A stretch of 41,591 bases of DNA from Candidatus Zixiibacteriota bacterium. Its GTDB lineage: Bacteria > Zixibacteria > MSB-5A5 > GN15 > FEB-12. Numbering within the stretch: the first letter of the stretch is position 1; each line of letters starts with the position of its first letter. The DNA is taken from positions 1 to 41,591 of the forward strand of contig JAWXAN010000012.1 of assembly GCA_034439475.1 (NCBI GenBank), given 5' to 3'. Made by a program: the position numbers and the translations under genes. Shown one piece after another: positions 17,130-26,723 of this stretch. Under the pieces are notes generated by a model. That model ran no database searches and was not told the origin of the DNA. It saw only the letters and a program-made list of their open reading frames with translations.

Positions 17130-17775
17130 ATTCTCCTTTCAGGCTCCCAAATCTGAGCCATTCCGGCTACTTTGTCTGGGGGCGCACAGCGATGATATCG
17201 AAATCGGCTGTGGCGGGACGATACTTCGTCTTACGCAGGAATATCCGAAGCTTGAAGTCTGCTGGATCGTCTTCAGCGGCACGGATGAAAGAGAGTCCGA
17301 GGCCCGGGTTAGCGCTGAGCTTTTTCTGGCTGATGTGAAGAAAAAAGAGGTTCGCGTGGAGGGGTATAGAGACGGCCATTTCCCGTATAATGGAAGTGAG
17401 ATAAAAGACTACTTTGAGAGGATTAAGAGCGGCTTTCAACCCGATCTGATCTTCACTCACACCAGAGCTGATCTGCATCAGGACCATAGGGAAATTGCCA
17501 ACCTGACGTGGAACACATTTCGGGATCATACTATCTTTGAATACGAGATTCCTAAATACGATGCCGATCTTGGTTCGCCCAATCTGTTTGTGGGACTTGA
17601 TCATGATATCTGTCAAAGGAAGGTACAGTATTTACTGCAAGCGTTCAAAAGCCAGAGTGGAAAACACTGGTTTACCTCAGAGACATTTTATGCCCTGCTG
17701 CGACTTAGAGGACTTGAGTCGGCGTCACCTTTTCACTACGCCGAGGCTTTCTACGCACGCAAAGTTGTGCTTTAG
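17122..17775 (+). CDS. PIG-L family (LmbE-like) zinc deacetylase
   Basis: 217 residues from the ATG at 17122, which overlaps the rfbF stop (ATGAATAG). A longer frame from 17044 would lie inside rfbF and lacks family similarity. The zinc site is visible as G-A-H-S-D-D-I-E (H22, D24, D25; a serine replaces the usual proline of A-H-P-D-D) and the second motif D117-x-H119-x-D121-H122. Members remove N-acetyl groups from GlcNAc-containing compounds such as GlcNAc-PI, mycothiol and bacillithiol precursors. Within this cassette it probably de-N-acetylates a sugar nucleotide or side group. Overlap with rfbF implies translational coupling. Confidence 0.85.
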   Translation: MNRFSFQAPKSEPFRLLCLGAHSDDIEIGCGGTILRLTQEYPKLEVCWIVFSGTDERESEARVSAELFLADVKKKEVRVEGYRDGHFPYNGSEIKDYFERIKSGFQPDLIFTHTRADLHQDHREIANLTWNTFRDHTIFEYEIPKYDADLGSPNLFVGLDHDICQRKVQYLLQAFKSQSGKHWFTSETFYALLRLRGLESASPFHYAEAFYARKVVL

Positions 17776-17796
17776 CCGGTCTTCGGCAAAGGGACA

Positions 17797-19212
17797 ATGG
17801 CGGGCTCTGGCAAGGGAGCAAAGTGTCCGTATATGAAGAAAGTCCTGATTATAGCCTACGATTTTCCGCCGGCTCGAACCAGCGGGGTCTATCGCCCGTT
17901 GAAATTTGCCAAGTACCTCCCCGATTTTGGCTGGCAGCCGATTATCCTGACTGTGAAAAATCCCCCGAAAGGTTCATTCGACGAATCGCTGCTCGCAGAG
18001 CTTGGCCAGAACACACCGATTTACAGAGCCTACTCCCTCGAACCGAAAAGATTTGAAAAGATGATTTTTGACCGGGCGTACGGTAATCAAAGCTCCAATG
18101 GTTCATCGGTCTCACCGGCTCCAAAGAATGGAGGCCGCCATGAACCGGTTAGGTTTTCGGCCAGAGCGCTACTGAAGCGGCTTGTGTTGTCACCCCTGAG
18201 CCATATGACACATAGCCGGATGTATGTTCCCGATGAGCGAATCGGCTGGGTTCCATTCGCGGTCAAGACCGGATTACATGCGATACGACAAGAGTCGGTT
18301 GATCTGATTTTTAGCACATCCCCACCCGAAACCAATCATCTTGTCGGGGGCTGGCTTGCAAGGCTGACTAAGAAACCCTGGGTTGTTGACTTCCGCGATC
18401 CCTGGACGGACAATTTTATTCGTGATAGTTCCACCCCTCGGAGACAGTTTCGGGAGAGGAAGATGGAGGAAAAAGTTCTCACCCGGGCCTCGTTGATTGT
18501 CAATGTGGGCAGCCGCTTTTCAGGATTGTCTCAAGAATCGTTTCCGAAGATTCCGGTGACCAAGCATGAAGTAATCACGAACGGTTATGATGAGTCAGAC
18601 TATTGCGCGCACAATGCTGAAGAGATATACCACGATTCGAAAAAGGAATATCTGAACATTGTCAATATCGGGACGCTGTATGACAATTCCGGATTTGAAC
18701 AATTTCTAAAAGCTCTGGAGGCGCTTCTTAAAGATAAACGGTACCATCAGAAGCTCCGTGTAACTTTTATAGGCGACCTGTTGCCGATGTGGAAGCATGC
18801 CTTGAGCCGTGAGCCGTTTGCGAGCCATGTCGAGCTTGTCGGCTTCAAACCGCACAAGGAGACAGTGCGGGCAATGATGGCGGCGGATTTACTTTTACTC
18901 ATGCCATCGGGGGGAGGCGAGGGAACCAGCGATAAGATAATTCCAGGTAAACTATTTGAGTTCCTCCGGAGCGGAAGACCGATTCTTTTGGTTGGCTGGC
19001 CGGGGGAGACGGCCGATATTATCGTCGAAAGCGGATCAGGCACTTTTGCGGCATCGGATAATATTGACGGCATAGTCGAGGCACTGCGTCAATATCTGCG
19101 TAAAAAAGAAAGCGGAGAGCTTGCAGTGAGCGCCAACTGGGAGTATATCAAGCAATATGACCGTAAATATCTCACTGGCAAACTGGTTAAATGTTTTGAA
19201 CGGCTTGTGTGA
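17797..19212 (+). CDS. Family 4 glycosyltransferase
   Basis: 471 residues from the ATG at 17797, which has AAAGGGA just upstream. An ATG at 17833 gives the family-typical start M-K-K-V-L-I-I-A-Y-D-F-P-P but has a distant ribosome-binding site, so the first 12 residues are uncertain. The N-terminal GT-B domain begins with that strand and the S-G-V-Y-R-P-L-K-F-A-K-Y-L segment; the donor domain includes V-N-I-G-T-L-Y-D-N-S-G and G-K-L-F-E-F-L-R-S-G-R-P-I-L. It is a cytoplasmic retaining transferase of repeat-unit assembly, sugar unknown. The first glycosyltransferase after the cassette, it starts the dense block running to 27541. Confidence 0.82.
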   Translation: MAGSGKGAKCPYMKKVLIIAYDFPPARTSGVYRPLKFAKYLPDFGWQPIILTVKNPPKGSFDESLLAELGQNTPIYRAYSLEPKRFEKMIFDRAYGNQSSNGSSVSPAPKNGGRHEPVRFSARALLKRLVLSPLSHMTHSRMYVPDERIGWVPFAVKTGLHAIRQESVDLIFSTSPPETNHLVGGWLARLTKKPWVVDFRDPWTDNFIRDSSTPRRQFRERKMEEKVLTRASLIVNVGSRFSGLSQESFPKIPVTKHEVITNGYDESDYCAHNAEEIYHDSKKEYLNIVNIGTLYDNSGFEQFLKALEALLKDKRYHQKLRVTFIGDLLPMWKHALSREPFASHVELVGFKPHKETVRAMMAADLLLLMPSGGGEGTSDKIIPGKLFEFLRSGRPILLVGWPGETADIIVESGSGTFAASDNIDGIVEALRQYLRKKESGELAVSANWEYIKQYDRKYLTGKLVKCFERLV

Positions 19213-19286
19213 CGACTGGTCAATGGTTTTGGAGCCATCGGAGATCGCTATTTAAACGTAAAGATGACTTTTAGGCAGTGACATTT

Positions 19287-20807
19287 ATGGACAATAAAGC
19301 GCTTGTAACGAAGGAATTCATCTGGTACGGTGTGCTGGCCGCGGCAACGCTTTTGCTGACCGCTGTGGGATTATATGTAGATTTTCTGCTTTCTATCGGG
19401 ACCGTGCTCGCGGTATTATTTGTGATAGTCATGCTCAAAAAGCCCTACTGGGGTTTTATACTCTATGTCATCATGGTCTATCTCCGGCCAGCCGACGTTA
19501 TCCACGCCTTGGGAGCGATTCGTCTCCAGGCCGGGCTCTTGGCTCTTCTTATCGTCTTATGGATACTGAACAGTTTTGTGTTCACACGGCGTGGATACGC
19601 GATTGAAAAAATAGATAGGGCTATTTTTGGATTTTTAGGGGTAATGGGTTTGTCCATTTTCACATCGATATATCTCAGCGAGTCAGTCAATCTCTTTACC
19701 GAGTTCAGTAAATTTGTAATATTCTATGTTCTTGCCTCTCAGATGATACGGTCTGAAAAGAATCTGAAAACGTTTACCTATGTGGTATTGGGCTGCGTCG
19801 CTTTCGTCTGCGTTATTCAGATCTGGACGTATTTGACTATAGGGAAAAATGTATCCACGGGACTTGGTGGATACGGGATTCATATCGGCCCGCTGCATTT
19901 GGAGTCATCACGGCCCATCATGACCGGTTCCGATGATAACGTTCACGGTGTCGGCGGGTTTTCATCCGGCTTTCTTGCTAATGCCTCAGAGCTTGGCCTC
20001 GGTGTTTTGGTGCTTTTCCCTTTCGCATACTATTTAATAGCCGCTGTAAAAACGGTTTGGCACAAATTCATATTGGGTTCACTCTGCGCCCTCTTTGTTG
20101 TCTCCTTGGTAATCTGCGGCGCGCGCGGGGCGTTCGTGGGTGTTATTGCTGTCTTCGGAATGATTTTCTGGCGCAGCAAACACAAGTTGCTTATTGCGCT
20201 CTCCGGCTTGATTTTTTTTGCGGGTCTTATACCATTGTTACCGGATGAGTATATCGACCGAATTGTATCGACAGCCAATTATGAGGAGGATGAATCAGCA
20301 AACATACGGCTTACTCTCTGGACCGCAGGGCTTCATATGATTATCGACAGGCCCATCCTTGGTATGGGCGTTGGCAATTTTTCCACTGCATACGGGGGCA
20401 CCTACCGCACCGAGGCATCGGCTAATATCTGGTGGGAGCCCCATAATATTTTCGTCCAAGCTGGCACCGAGATGGGGCTATTGGGACTCGCGGCATTTAT
20501 TTATATCATGGTTGTGACCTTTAGGGAAAACAAGAAAAGTCTGAAGAGCTTGCGAGACCTTGGCGAGGACAAGAGCTTTCTCGCTTCGTACATCCATGCG
20601 GTGGATATCGGGCTTGTGGGATATATTGTCTCAGGCTGTTTTATTACAAGCACATATTACCCACATCTCTATTTGATGGGCCTTCTGGCGCGGACATGCA
20701 GTATTATTGTCAGAGAAAAAGTAGAAAAGAAAAAAGCCGAAGCGCTTCTTGGTCAGCCCGATTCAACATTAGCCGCTCCGGAGATTGCCACAGCAGGCTT
20801 ATTTTAG
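19287..20807 (+). CDS. O-antigen ligase/polymerase family membrane protein (Wzy_C-like)
   Basis: About 506 residues from the ATG at 19287; an in-frame GTG at 19278 is less likely. There are some 10-12 membrane helices, with a short signature loop G-M-G-V-G-N-F followed by W-E-P-H-N-I-F-V-Q-A-G-T-E-M-G, which holds the conserved histidine of the WaaL/Wzy_C superfamily. R-L-T-L-W-T-A-G-L precedes it. The overall pattern is close to the O-glycosylation-ligase-like proteins seen in exosortase-A exopolysaccharide loci. It would act at the periplasmic face, polymerising repeat units or ligating the glycan to a lipid or protein acceptor. Confidence 0.82.
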   Translation: MDNKALVTKEFIWYGVLAAATLLLTAVGLYVDFLLSIGTVLAVLFVIVMLKKPYWGFILYVIMVYLRPADVIHALGAIRLQAGLLALLIVLWILNSFVFTRRGYAIEKIDRAIFGFLGVMGLSIFTSIYLSESVNLFTEFSKFVIFYVLASQMIRSEKNLKTFTYVVLGCVAFVCVIQIWTYLTIGKNVSTGLGGYGIHIGPLHLESSRPIMTGSDDNVHGVGGFSSGFLANASELGLGVLVLFPFAYYLIAAVKTVWHKFILGSLCALFVVSLVICGARGAFVGVIAVFGMIFWRSKHKLLIALSGLIFFAGLIPLLPDEYIDRIVSTANYEEDESANIRLTLWTAGLHMIIDRPILGMGVGNFSTAYGGTYRTEASANIWWEPHNIFVQAGTEMGLLGLAAFIYIMVVTFRENKKSLKSLRDLGEDKSFLASYIHAVDIGLVGYIVSGCFITSTYYPHLYLMGLLARTCSIIVREKVEKKKAEALLGQPDSTLAAPEIATAGLF

Positions 20808-20823
20808 GGTATAAGAGTACAAT

Positions 20824-21909
20824 ATGACTATAGAAAAATCCACACCGGAAACATCGCAAAGAATCTCAGGCGAGTGCAACCAGACGTTAGAGTTTCACCC
20901 TCACTGGACGGACGCGCAAAGATGGGATGCTTTTGTGATACAATCCGAAACCGCGACGTTGTATCATCTCTTTGTCTGGCGGGATATTTTAGAAAAATCC
21001 CTTGGGCATACAACGCGCAACCTTGCTGTCACACAAAACGGTGAAATTGTCGGCATTTTGCCTTTGACTCATTGTCGAAGCAGAATCTTCGGCGATTCTC
21101 TCATCTCGATGCCATTTCTCAACTATGGCGGAGTGTCAGCTAATTCACAAGGCGCCGCCGATGTCTTATACGACAATGCCATCGCTCTGGCGAAAGAACT
21201 GAAAGTCAACCATCTTGAATTCCGCAATTGTCTGCCTGTTCGGGATAGTCACCCGGTGAAGCTGGAAAAATGCACCTTTCTGCTTCCGCTGGCTGAAACC
21301 GAAGAGGCCACGTTCGCAGCCTTTCGTAAAGCGACTCGAAACAGAATTCGTAAAGTAGACGAGCATGGATTGAGAGTGGAGCGCGGCCAGAATATTTTGA
21401 ATGATTTTTACCGTGGCTTTGCCATAGCCATGAAAGAACATGGGACACCGGTCCTGCCCAAGAGTTTTTTTGAAGAAGTGCTCAAGGCATTTGGCGAGAA
21501 GGCCGCGATGTATGTTGCGTTCAAAGATAATAATATCGCCGGATGCAAACTGACGATAAGCTGGAAGGATACGTTATTTCAGATCTGGGGCGGGTATCCC
21601 AAAGCGTATCGCGCGCTTCTGGCCAACTATTTATTGTCGTGGGAAGCGACACAGGATGCCATCAGGGGCGGACTTGCGCTGTGCGATTTTGGGCGGTCAA
21701 ACAAGGAATCGGGCCCGGCCGATTTTAAACGTCATTTCAATTGTCAAGAACAGCAGTTGTACTGGGAATATCCCTATCTTGCCTCGGGTAAACTCCCGGC
21801 TTTGAATCCAAACAATAAAAAGTACCAGACGGCGATAGCGCTATGGAAAAAAATGCCTTTGCCGCTGACCCGTCTGATTGGGCCGTCAATCTCTAAAAAT
21901 CTCCCATAG
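20824..21909 (+). CDS. FemAB/GNAT-type aminoacyl- or acyltransferase of exopolysaccharide loci
   Basis: 361 residues. The tandem GNAT fold is recognisable: W-D-A-F-V-I-Q near the N-terminus, L-F-V-W-R-D-I-L, I-V-G-I-L-P-L-T, then F-R-K-A-T-R-N-R-I-R-K and the C-terminal L-L-S-W-E-A-T-Q-D-A-I with F-D-F-G-R-S-like C-D-F-G-R-S. This is the arrangement of FemAB proteins known from exosortase/PEP-CTERM exopolysaccharide clusters. Family members move aminoacyl or acyl groups onto an amine, so it could acylate an amino sugar exposed by the deacetylases. The real acceptor is unknown. It lies between the ligase gene and a DegT aminotransferase. Confidence 0.8.
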   Translation: MTIEKSTPETSQRISGECNQTLEFHPHWTDAQRWDAFVIQSETATLYHLFVWRDILEKSLGHTTRNLAVTQNGEIVGILPLTHCRSRIFGDSLISMPFLNYGGVSANSQGAADVLYDNAIALAKELKVNHLEFRNCLPVRDSHPVKLEKCTFLLPLAETEEATFAAFRKATRNRIRKVDEHGLRVERGQNILNDFYRGFAIAMKEHGTPVLPKSFFEEVLKAFGEKAAMYVAFKDNNIAGCKLTISWKDTLFQIWGGYPKAYRALLANYLLSWEATQDAIRGGLALCDFGRSNKESGPADFKRHFNCQEQQLYWEYPYLASGKLPALNPNNKKYQTAIALWKKMPLPLTRLIGPSISKNLP

Positions 21910-21911
21910 CC

Positions 21912-23177
21912 GTGCCGGTCGAGACTATCACACACGCAAAACACGACAGCGCTTCAATCCCAAAGGCCAGGCATCGCACTGTCGCCCCTGCTGGGACGAA
22001 AATATCATTTGGCGATGTGCTGTTGGTCGGTTTAAGTCTATTTACGTTTAAGAATGTGCATCACGATTTTCAGGAAAAGATCAAGCGGTATTTCGAGACT
22101 GATTATTGCCTTCTGACTAATTCTGGGCGTTCGGCGTTAACGGTAATTCTCAAAGGACTTCAGGCGGCTACTGCTGATGCGCGAAACGAACTCATCGTCC
22201 CGGGCTATACCTGTTTCTCGGTTCCGTCAGCGGTAAAACAGGCCGGACTGAAGATTAGGATTGCTGATTTTCATGTGAATAGTTTTGAATACGATCTGAC
22301 CAAGCTTGAGCAGTCAATAACCCCGAAAACGCTTGCGATTCTTCTGGTCTATCCTTTTAGCCTGAGCGCGGATGTGGATAAGATTCAGGGTCTTGCAAAG
22401 CGGCATAAGATTTTTCTTATCGAAGACGCCGCGCAGTCAATGGGTCTTAAGTTGAATAATCGGTACGCAGGAACGATTGGAGATGTCGGTTTTTTCAGCC
22501 TCAGTAAAGGAAAAGCGATCACTTCCATTCGCGGCGGTATAATAATTACAAAGGATAAAGCCTTGGCACAGAGGTTTGAACATATAGTTGATTCGATTCG
22601 AAGGGCTTCGGTGAAAGCCAATATAAAAGTGTTTCTTGAGGCGGTTGCGATAAGCCTGATGCTCCGTCCGTCCTTATTTTGGATAATAGGGAAACTTCCA
22701 TTTGTCACACTCGGTGAGACGGTCTATGATCCGTCGTTTACACCAGCCCAAATGCCCCGCGCGGCGGTAGTCTTGGCAGAAAAAATGCTGAAGCGGCTTC
22801 ACACAATAAACCGTGACCGGGCCAATCTGGCTATGAATTATATCACAGAGCTACAGGATAAAGATACGGCTTTGTTTGCCATGCCTCACGGCTCGGAGCC
22901 TACGGAATCGCTGTTTTTGCGTTTTCCACTATTGGTCAGCGATGATGCAAAGCGGAACCAGCTCTTTGAGGAGCTTCAGGGATATGGGGTGAGCCGTATG
23001 TATAAAGAGCCGCTTGCAGTTATCCGAGACAAAAGCCTCTTTGCGGAGGATATTCATCCTGAAAGCGCGGTAAATGCCGAATCGATTGCAAAAAGACTTT
23101 TAACCCTGCCGACACATTCGTACGTTACTAAAGTAGACCAAGAGGTCATTATTCGTAGATTGAAGCACGAGTTATAG
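21912..23177 (+). CDS. DegT/DnrJ/EryC1/StrS-type PLP sugar aminotransferase
   Basis: 421 residues from a GTG at 21912, two bases after the FemAB stop, which implies translational coupling. PLP motifs include T-N-S-G-R-S-A-L near residue 72, V-P-G-Y-T-C-F-S-V-P, the cofactor aspartate in I-E-D-A-A-Q-S, and the Schiff-base lysine K199 in F-S-L-S-K-G-K. Family members aminate a keto-sugar nucleotide, often at C3 or C4. A hydrophobic stretch at about 240-265 is unusual for the family and may reflect a surface loop. With FemAB next door, an amino sugar that is then N-acylated is a reasonable inference. Confidence 0.82.
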   Translation: MPVETITHAKHDSASIPKARHRTVAPAGTKISFGDVLLVGLSLFTFKNVHHDFQEKIKRYFETDYCLLTNSGRSALTVILKGLQAATADARNELIVPGYTCFSVPSAVKQAGLKIRIADFHVNSFEYDLTKLEQSITPKTLAILLVYPFSLSADVDKIQGLAKRHKIFLIEDAAQSMGLKLNNRYAGTIGDVGFFSLSKGKAITSIRGGIIITKDKALAQRFEHIVDSIRRASVKANIKVFLEAVAISLMLRPSLFWIIGKLPFVTLGETVYDPSFTPAQMPRAAVVLAEKMLKRLHTINRDRANLAMNYITELQDKDTALFAMPHGSEPTESLFLRFPLLVSDDAKRNQLFEELQGYGVSRMYKEPLAVIRDKSLFAEDIHPESAVNAESIAKRLLTLPTHSYVTKVDQEVIIRRLKHEL

Positions 23178-23202
23178 CAAGAGAGCTGAAGAGAAAAAGA
23201 CA

Positions 23203-24351
23203 ATGGTGCAGACAATTCTCCATGTCCGAAGCGGGTTTTTGGTCGGCGGCCCCGAAAAGCTGATACTTTCCGGTATCGAACAAATCACAAGCTCCGAATT
23301 TCAGTTTGTGCTCTCTTCGTTTGTCCTCAAATCGACCGAGAACCAGCTCCTTGAGACTACTGCCGAAATGAAAATCCCGATCCGGCCGATATCCATCAGC
23401 GGTTCATTTGACTTGTCGGCCATACAGTCACTGCGGCAGATAATCAAAGAAACGAAAGCTGCGCTCCTTGTAGTCCATGATTACCGCGCTCTGGTAATCG
23501 GCCTTCTGGCACGACGCGGACGCAAGATTCCGATATTGTCGGTTGCCCACGGCTGGACTTCGCACACTTTTCGCGTCAAATGCTATGAATACCTTGAGAG
23601 CAGATTATTGAAATACGTCGAGAAAGTGGTTGCCGTTTCAAAACCTAAATTGGCCGAGCTGATGAGGTTAGGAATCCCCAAAGAAAAGCTCCTCCTTATT
23701 GAAAACGGCGTGGAGATACCACCGGTGAGCGCGATAGGTAGGGATATTCAACTCCGCGACGAACTTTACCTTGAATCGGATGAAATTCTCATCGGAGCCG
23801 TCGGGCGTCTGAGTGTGGAGAAGGGACATTATTTCCTGCTCGATACCGCGGCGCGGCTTCGCACAAGTCATCCTGAGGCGCGCTACGTCATAATTGGAGA
23901 TGGACCGCTGATGGGGGAGCTAAAACGGCTGGCTCTTCAACTCCGTATCCATGATATTGTTTTTTTCCCAGGCTGGAAAAAAGATATGGCCGCTGTATAT
24001 AAAGGCTTGGATATATTTGCGCTACCGTCGCTGACTGAAGGACTTCCAATGGCGCTACTTGAGGCGATGTCGTACGGATTGCCGGTCATCGCAAGTTCTG
24101 TGGGCGGATGTCCTGATGCAATCGAAGACGGCCGGTCGGGACTACTGGTCAAACCGGGGACATCTGACTCGCTAACGGCTGCAGTTCGGAAACTTCTTAT
24201 CGATTCCAATCTCAGAAAACGATTAGGCGTTGCGGCTCGCAACCGTGTCAGCGAATACTATAGTCTTGATCGATACGCGCAGGCGTTTCTGCATGCCTAT
24301 CAGGAAACAATCGGATTGTCAACGAATGAACGTACTCTTTCTCACAGGTGA
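23203..24351 (+). CDS. Family 4 glycosyltransferase
   Basis: 382 residues from the ATG at 23203, after a purine-rich GAAGAGAAAAAG stretch. The GT-B acceptor domain has H-V-R-S-G-F-L-V-G-G-P-E. The donor domain starts L-I-G-A-V-G-R-L-S-V-E-K-G and contains the E-x7-E motif in L-T-E-G-L-P-M-A-L-L-E-A-M. All residues expected of a retaining GT4 enzyme are present. It adds one sugar to the growing lipid-linked unit; which one is not predictable. Its 3' end overlaps the next gene by 26 bases. Confidence 0.87.
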   Translation: MVQTILHVRSGFLVGGPEKLILSGIEQITSSEFQFVLSSFVLKSTENQLLETTAEMKIPIRPISISGSFDLSAIQSLRQIIKETKAALLVVHDYRALVIGLLARRGRKIPILSVAHGWTSHTFRVKCYEYLESRLLKYVEKVVAVSKPKLAELMRLGIPKEKLLLIENGVEIPPVSAIGRDIQLRDELYLESDEILIGAVGRLSVEKGHYFLLDTAARLRTSHPEARYVIIGDGPLMGELKRLALQLRIHDIVFFPGWKKDMAAVYKGLDIFALPSLTEGLPMALLEAMSYGLPVIASSVGGCPDAIEDGRSGLLVKPGTSDSLTAAVRKLLIDSNLRKRLGVAARNRVSEYYSLDRYAQAFLHAYQETIGLSTNERTLSHR

Positions 24352-25579
24352 CATTCCCTATCCGACCAATACTGGCGCGCGGCTTCGAACGTTTAATCTT
24401 ATAAAGCATGCGTCAACGGATGAAGACGTCCACATAACACTTGCGACAATGGTTCATGATGAGAACTATTCTGCGAGGCTTGCTGAAATGCGCCGTCATT
24501 GCGCCGGGGTGGAATATGTGTCTCATCCTCCGGGATCCCGCGCCGGGTTCTATGGTGGGATATTCAAAAATCTCTTTTCCAGTAGACCGTTTATAGTCGA
24601 TAAACATGTTTTTCGACCGTATGTCGATATGGTGGCCGAGCTGGCATCGACCGGAAAATTCGACCTGATTCATTGCGATTCAATTTCCCTTGCCACCTCA
24701 GTGCCTGACCAATCGGGCTTGCCCCTGGTCCTCACCGAGCACAATATGGAAGCGGTCATTTGGCAGAGGTATCATGAGGAAGAGAAACATCCGCTCAAGC
24801 GTTTTTATATTGGATTGCAGTATGACAAAGTGCGCTCATTCGAAGAAGGCCTGTGTCGTCTATTTGATATGGTCATCGCAGTTTCGGAAGAAGATAAAGG
24901 CCGCCTCGCAGAGAGCTATAATGCCCGAAATGTCGTGGTTGTCCCGAATGGCGTCCAGACCGACTTTTTTACGCCATCGTCCCTTGCGATAGAGCCGGAG
25001 ACACTTGTTTTTACCGGTTCAATGGACTGGCGGCCAAATCAGGACGCAATAGTATGGTTTCATGAGGATATTTGGCCGCGGATTTTAGAGCAGCGTCCCC
25101 GGACAAGGCTTTGGATTGTCGGACGAAAACCGCCTGAAAAAATAATTGCATTGGCGAAAGCCGATAATAGAATTACGGTCACCGGGACTGTCGACGACGT
25201 ACGCGGGTATATTGCCAAAGCCGCAGTCTACATTGTGCCGCTCCGTATAGGTGGCGGCAGCCGGTTGAAAATACTCGAGGCGCTTTCGATGAAAAAAGCT
25301 GTCGTCTCGACTACTATCGGGGCCGAAGGTTTGGATGTGACTGCTGGACGCGATATAATCATAGCCGATTCGCCTGAATCATTCGCCAAAGAAATATTCG
25401 CGCTCTTTGACAACCCGGCCACGTGTGAAAGACTTGGGGAAAACGGGCGAGCGATGGTCTTAGAAAAATATGATTGGGATAGGGTCGCAAAATTGCAGGT
25501 GCAGGTTTGGCGCGCGGCATGTGAGGTAAAGCCGAAACCAAAGGGAACAACACTTCGTACCGGACGAATACATGGCTGA
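24326..25579 (+). CDS. Family 4 glycosyltransferase, exosortase-locus type
   Basis: 417 residues from the ATG at 24326, inside the end of the previous gene. A longer in-frame reading from 24230 would lie within that gene. The N-terminus M-N-V-L-F-L-T-G-D-I-P-Y-P-T-N-T-G with L-R-T-F-N-L-I, L-T-E-H-N-M-E and the donor domain F-T-G-S-M-D-W-R-P-N are typical of the glycosyltransferases of PEP-CTERM/exosortase exopolysaccharide loci. The phosphate-binding segment is R-I-G-G-G-S-R-L-K-I-L-E-A. It overlaps both flanking genes, so the whole run 23203-27541 is probably one operon. Confidence 0.85.
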   Translation: MNVLFLTGDIPYPTNTGARLRTFNLIKHASTDEDVHITLATMVHDENYSARLAEMRRHCAGVEYVSHPPGSRAGFYGGIFKNLFSSRPFIVDKHVFRPYVDMVAELASTGKFDLIHCDSISLATSVPDQSGLPLVLTEHNMEAVIWQRYHEEEKHPLKRFYIGLQYDKVRSFEEGLCRLFDMVIAVSEEDKGRLAESYNARNVVVVPNGVQTDFFTPSSLAIEPETLVFTGSMDWRPNQDAIVWFHEDIWPRILEQRPRTRLWIVGRKPPEKIIALAKADNRITVTGTVDDVRGYIAKAAVYIVPLRIGGGSRLKILEALSMKKAVVSTTIGAEGLDVTAGRDIIIADSPESFAKEIFALFDNPATCERLGENGRAMVLEKYDWDRVAKLQVQVWRAACEVKPKPKGTTLRTGRIHG

Positions 25580-26723
25580 AGTTATCTTTTTCGTTTCCAT
25601 TGGACTCATTTTCTATACGTATATCGGCTATCCGATCCTGCTGCGGCTAATGCCCAAAGAAAAGCCGATTCTTAAGCCGTCGAATGGCAATTTCGCGCCG
25701 CCAGTGTCAATTATCATTGCCGCCTACCAAGGGGCTTCGGCAATAACACAGAAACTTGATAATACTTTCGCCTCCAATTATCCAGCGGACAAGCTCCAGG
25801 TGATAGTAATATCCGACGGCTCGCAGGACGGGACCGATGCAGTTGTTGAGTCGTATCCGGATAACCGGGTATCGTTAATACGGCAAATACCGCGAATGGG
25901 CAAGACTGCGGCTCAAAAGAGGGGAATTGCAGCGGCGAAATATGACATTGTTATTTTCACCGACCTGACGACAATGCTCGAACCAGATTCAGTGAAAAAT
26001 CTTGTTTCTGCTCTTTATGACACAAGGATCGGGTTAGCCTCAAGCGAGGATCTATGGGTCAGCCCCGATGGCGCACGGACGGAATCAGCGCAAGGGGCGT
26101 ATGTACGATATGAAATGTGGCTGAGAGACACCGAATCCGCGGTGAGCAGCATAGTCTCGGCGAGCGGCTGTTTTTACGCGGTGCGAAAAGAATACTTCGA
26201 AGCCATTCCGGATCATCTAATTGATGATATAGTCATCCCGATGACAGTAGTGGAGCGCGGAAGTAGGGGTGTACACATACGCGAGGCCCGTTCGCTGGTC
26301 CCGATGATTCCCTCGGCCGAGCGCGAGTTTACCCGGAGAGCGCGTATGACGCTTGGGGGAATAAATGCGCTGGCGTACAAATATCATCTTCTCAATCCGT
26401 TTAGGTTTGGCTTTTATAGTGTGCAGTTACTGAGCCATAAATTGCTTCGTTGGTTCATTCCGTTTTTCATGATCGCCGCGTTTATAAGTACAGCCCTCCT
26501 TGCCTTGAAAAGCTCGTCGAGTGTATGGATAGCAATACTAATTGTCCAGATTCTGTTTTATACAGTCGCATACATTGGATACCTTCAACGGAGGCAGCAA
26601 TCGAACCATAAAATTATCAAGCTCATCTACTTTTTTACTTCATCGAATCTCGCTCTGATTTCATCGTGGTATCAATTTTTCACCAAGAGCAAACAGACCA
26701 CATGGAGCGAATCGCGCTCATGA
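25572..26723 (+). CDS. Membrane-bound family 2 glycosyltransferase
   Basis: 383 residues, overlapping the previous gene by eight bases. An N-terminal membrane helix (about 3-20, then Y-T-Y-I-G-Y-P) precedes the GT-A domain: S-I-I-I-A-A-Y-Q-G, V-I-S-D-G-S-Q-D-G-T-D, F-T-D-L-T-T-M in the metal-binding position, and D-D-I-V-I-P near the catalytic base. F-T-R-R-A-R-M-T-L-G-G lies where processive enzymes carry Q-x-x-R-W. Two further helices lie at about 297-315 and 320-340. This arrangement is shared with hyaluronan/cellulose-type and N-glycosyl GT2 enzymes, so it could start or polymerise the chain at the inner membrane. Confidence 0.83.
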   Translation: MAEVIFFVSIGLIFYTYIGYPILLRLMPKEKPILKPSNGNFAPPVSIIIAAYQGASAITQKLDNTFASNYPADKLQVIVISDGSQDGTDAVVESYPDNRVSLIRQIPRMGKTAAQKRGIAAAKYDIVIFTDLTTMLEPDSVKNLVSALYDTRIGLASSEDLWVSPDGARTESAQGAYVRYEMWLRDTESAVSSIVSASGCFYAVRKEYFEAIPDHLIDDIVIPMTVVERGSRGVHIREARSLVPMIPSAEREFTRRARMTLGGINALAYKYHLLNPFRFGFYSVQLLSHKLLRWFIPFFMIAAFISTALLALKSSSSVWIAILIVQILFYTVAYIGYLQRRQQSNHKIIKLIYFFTSSNLALISSWYQFFTKSKQTTWSESRS

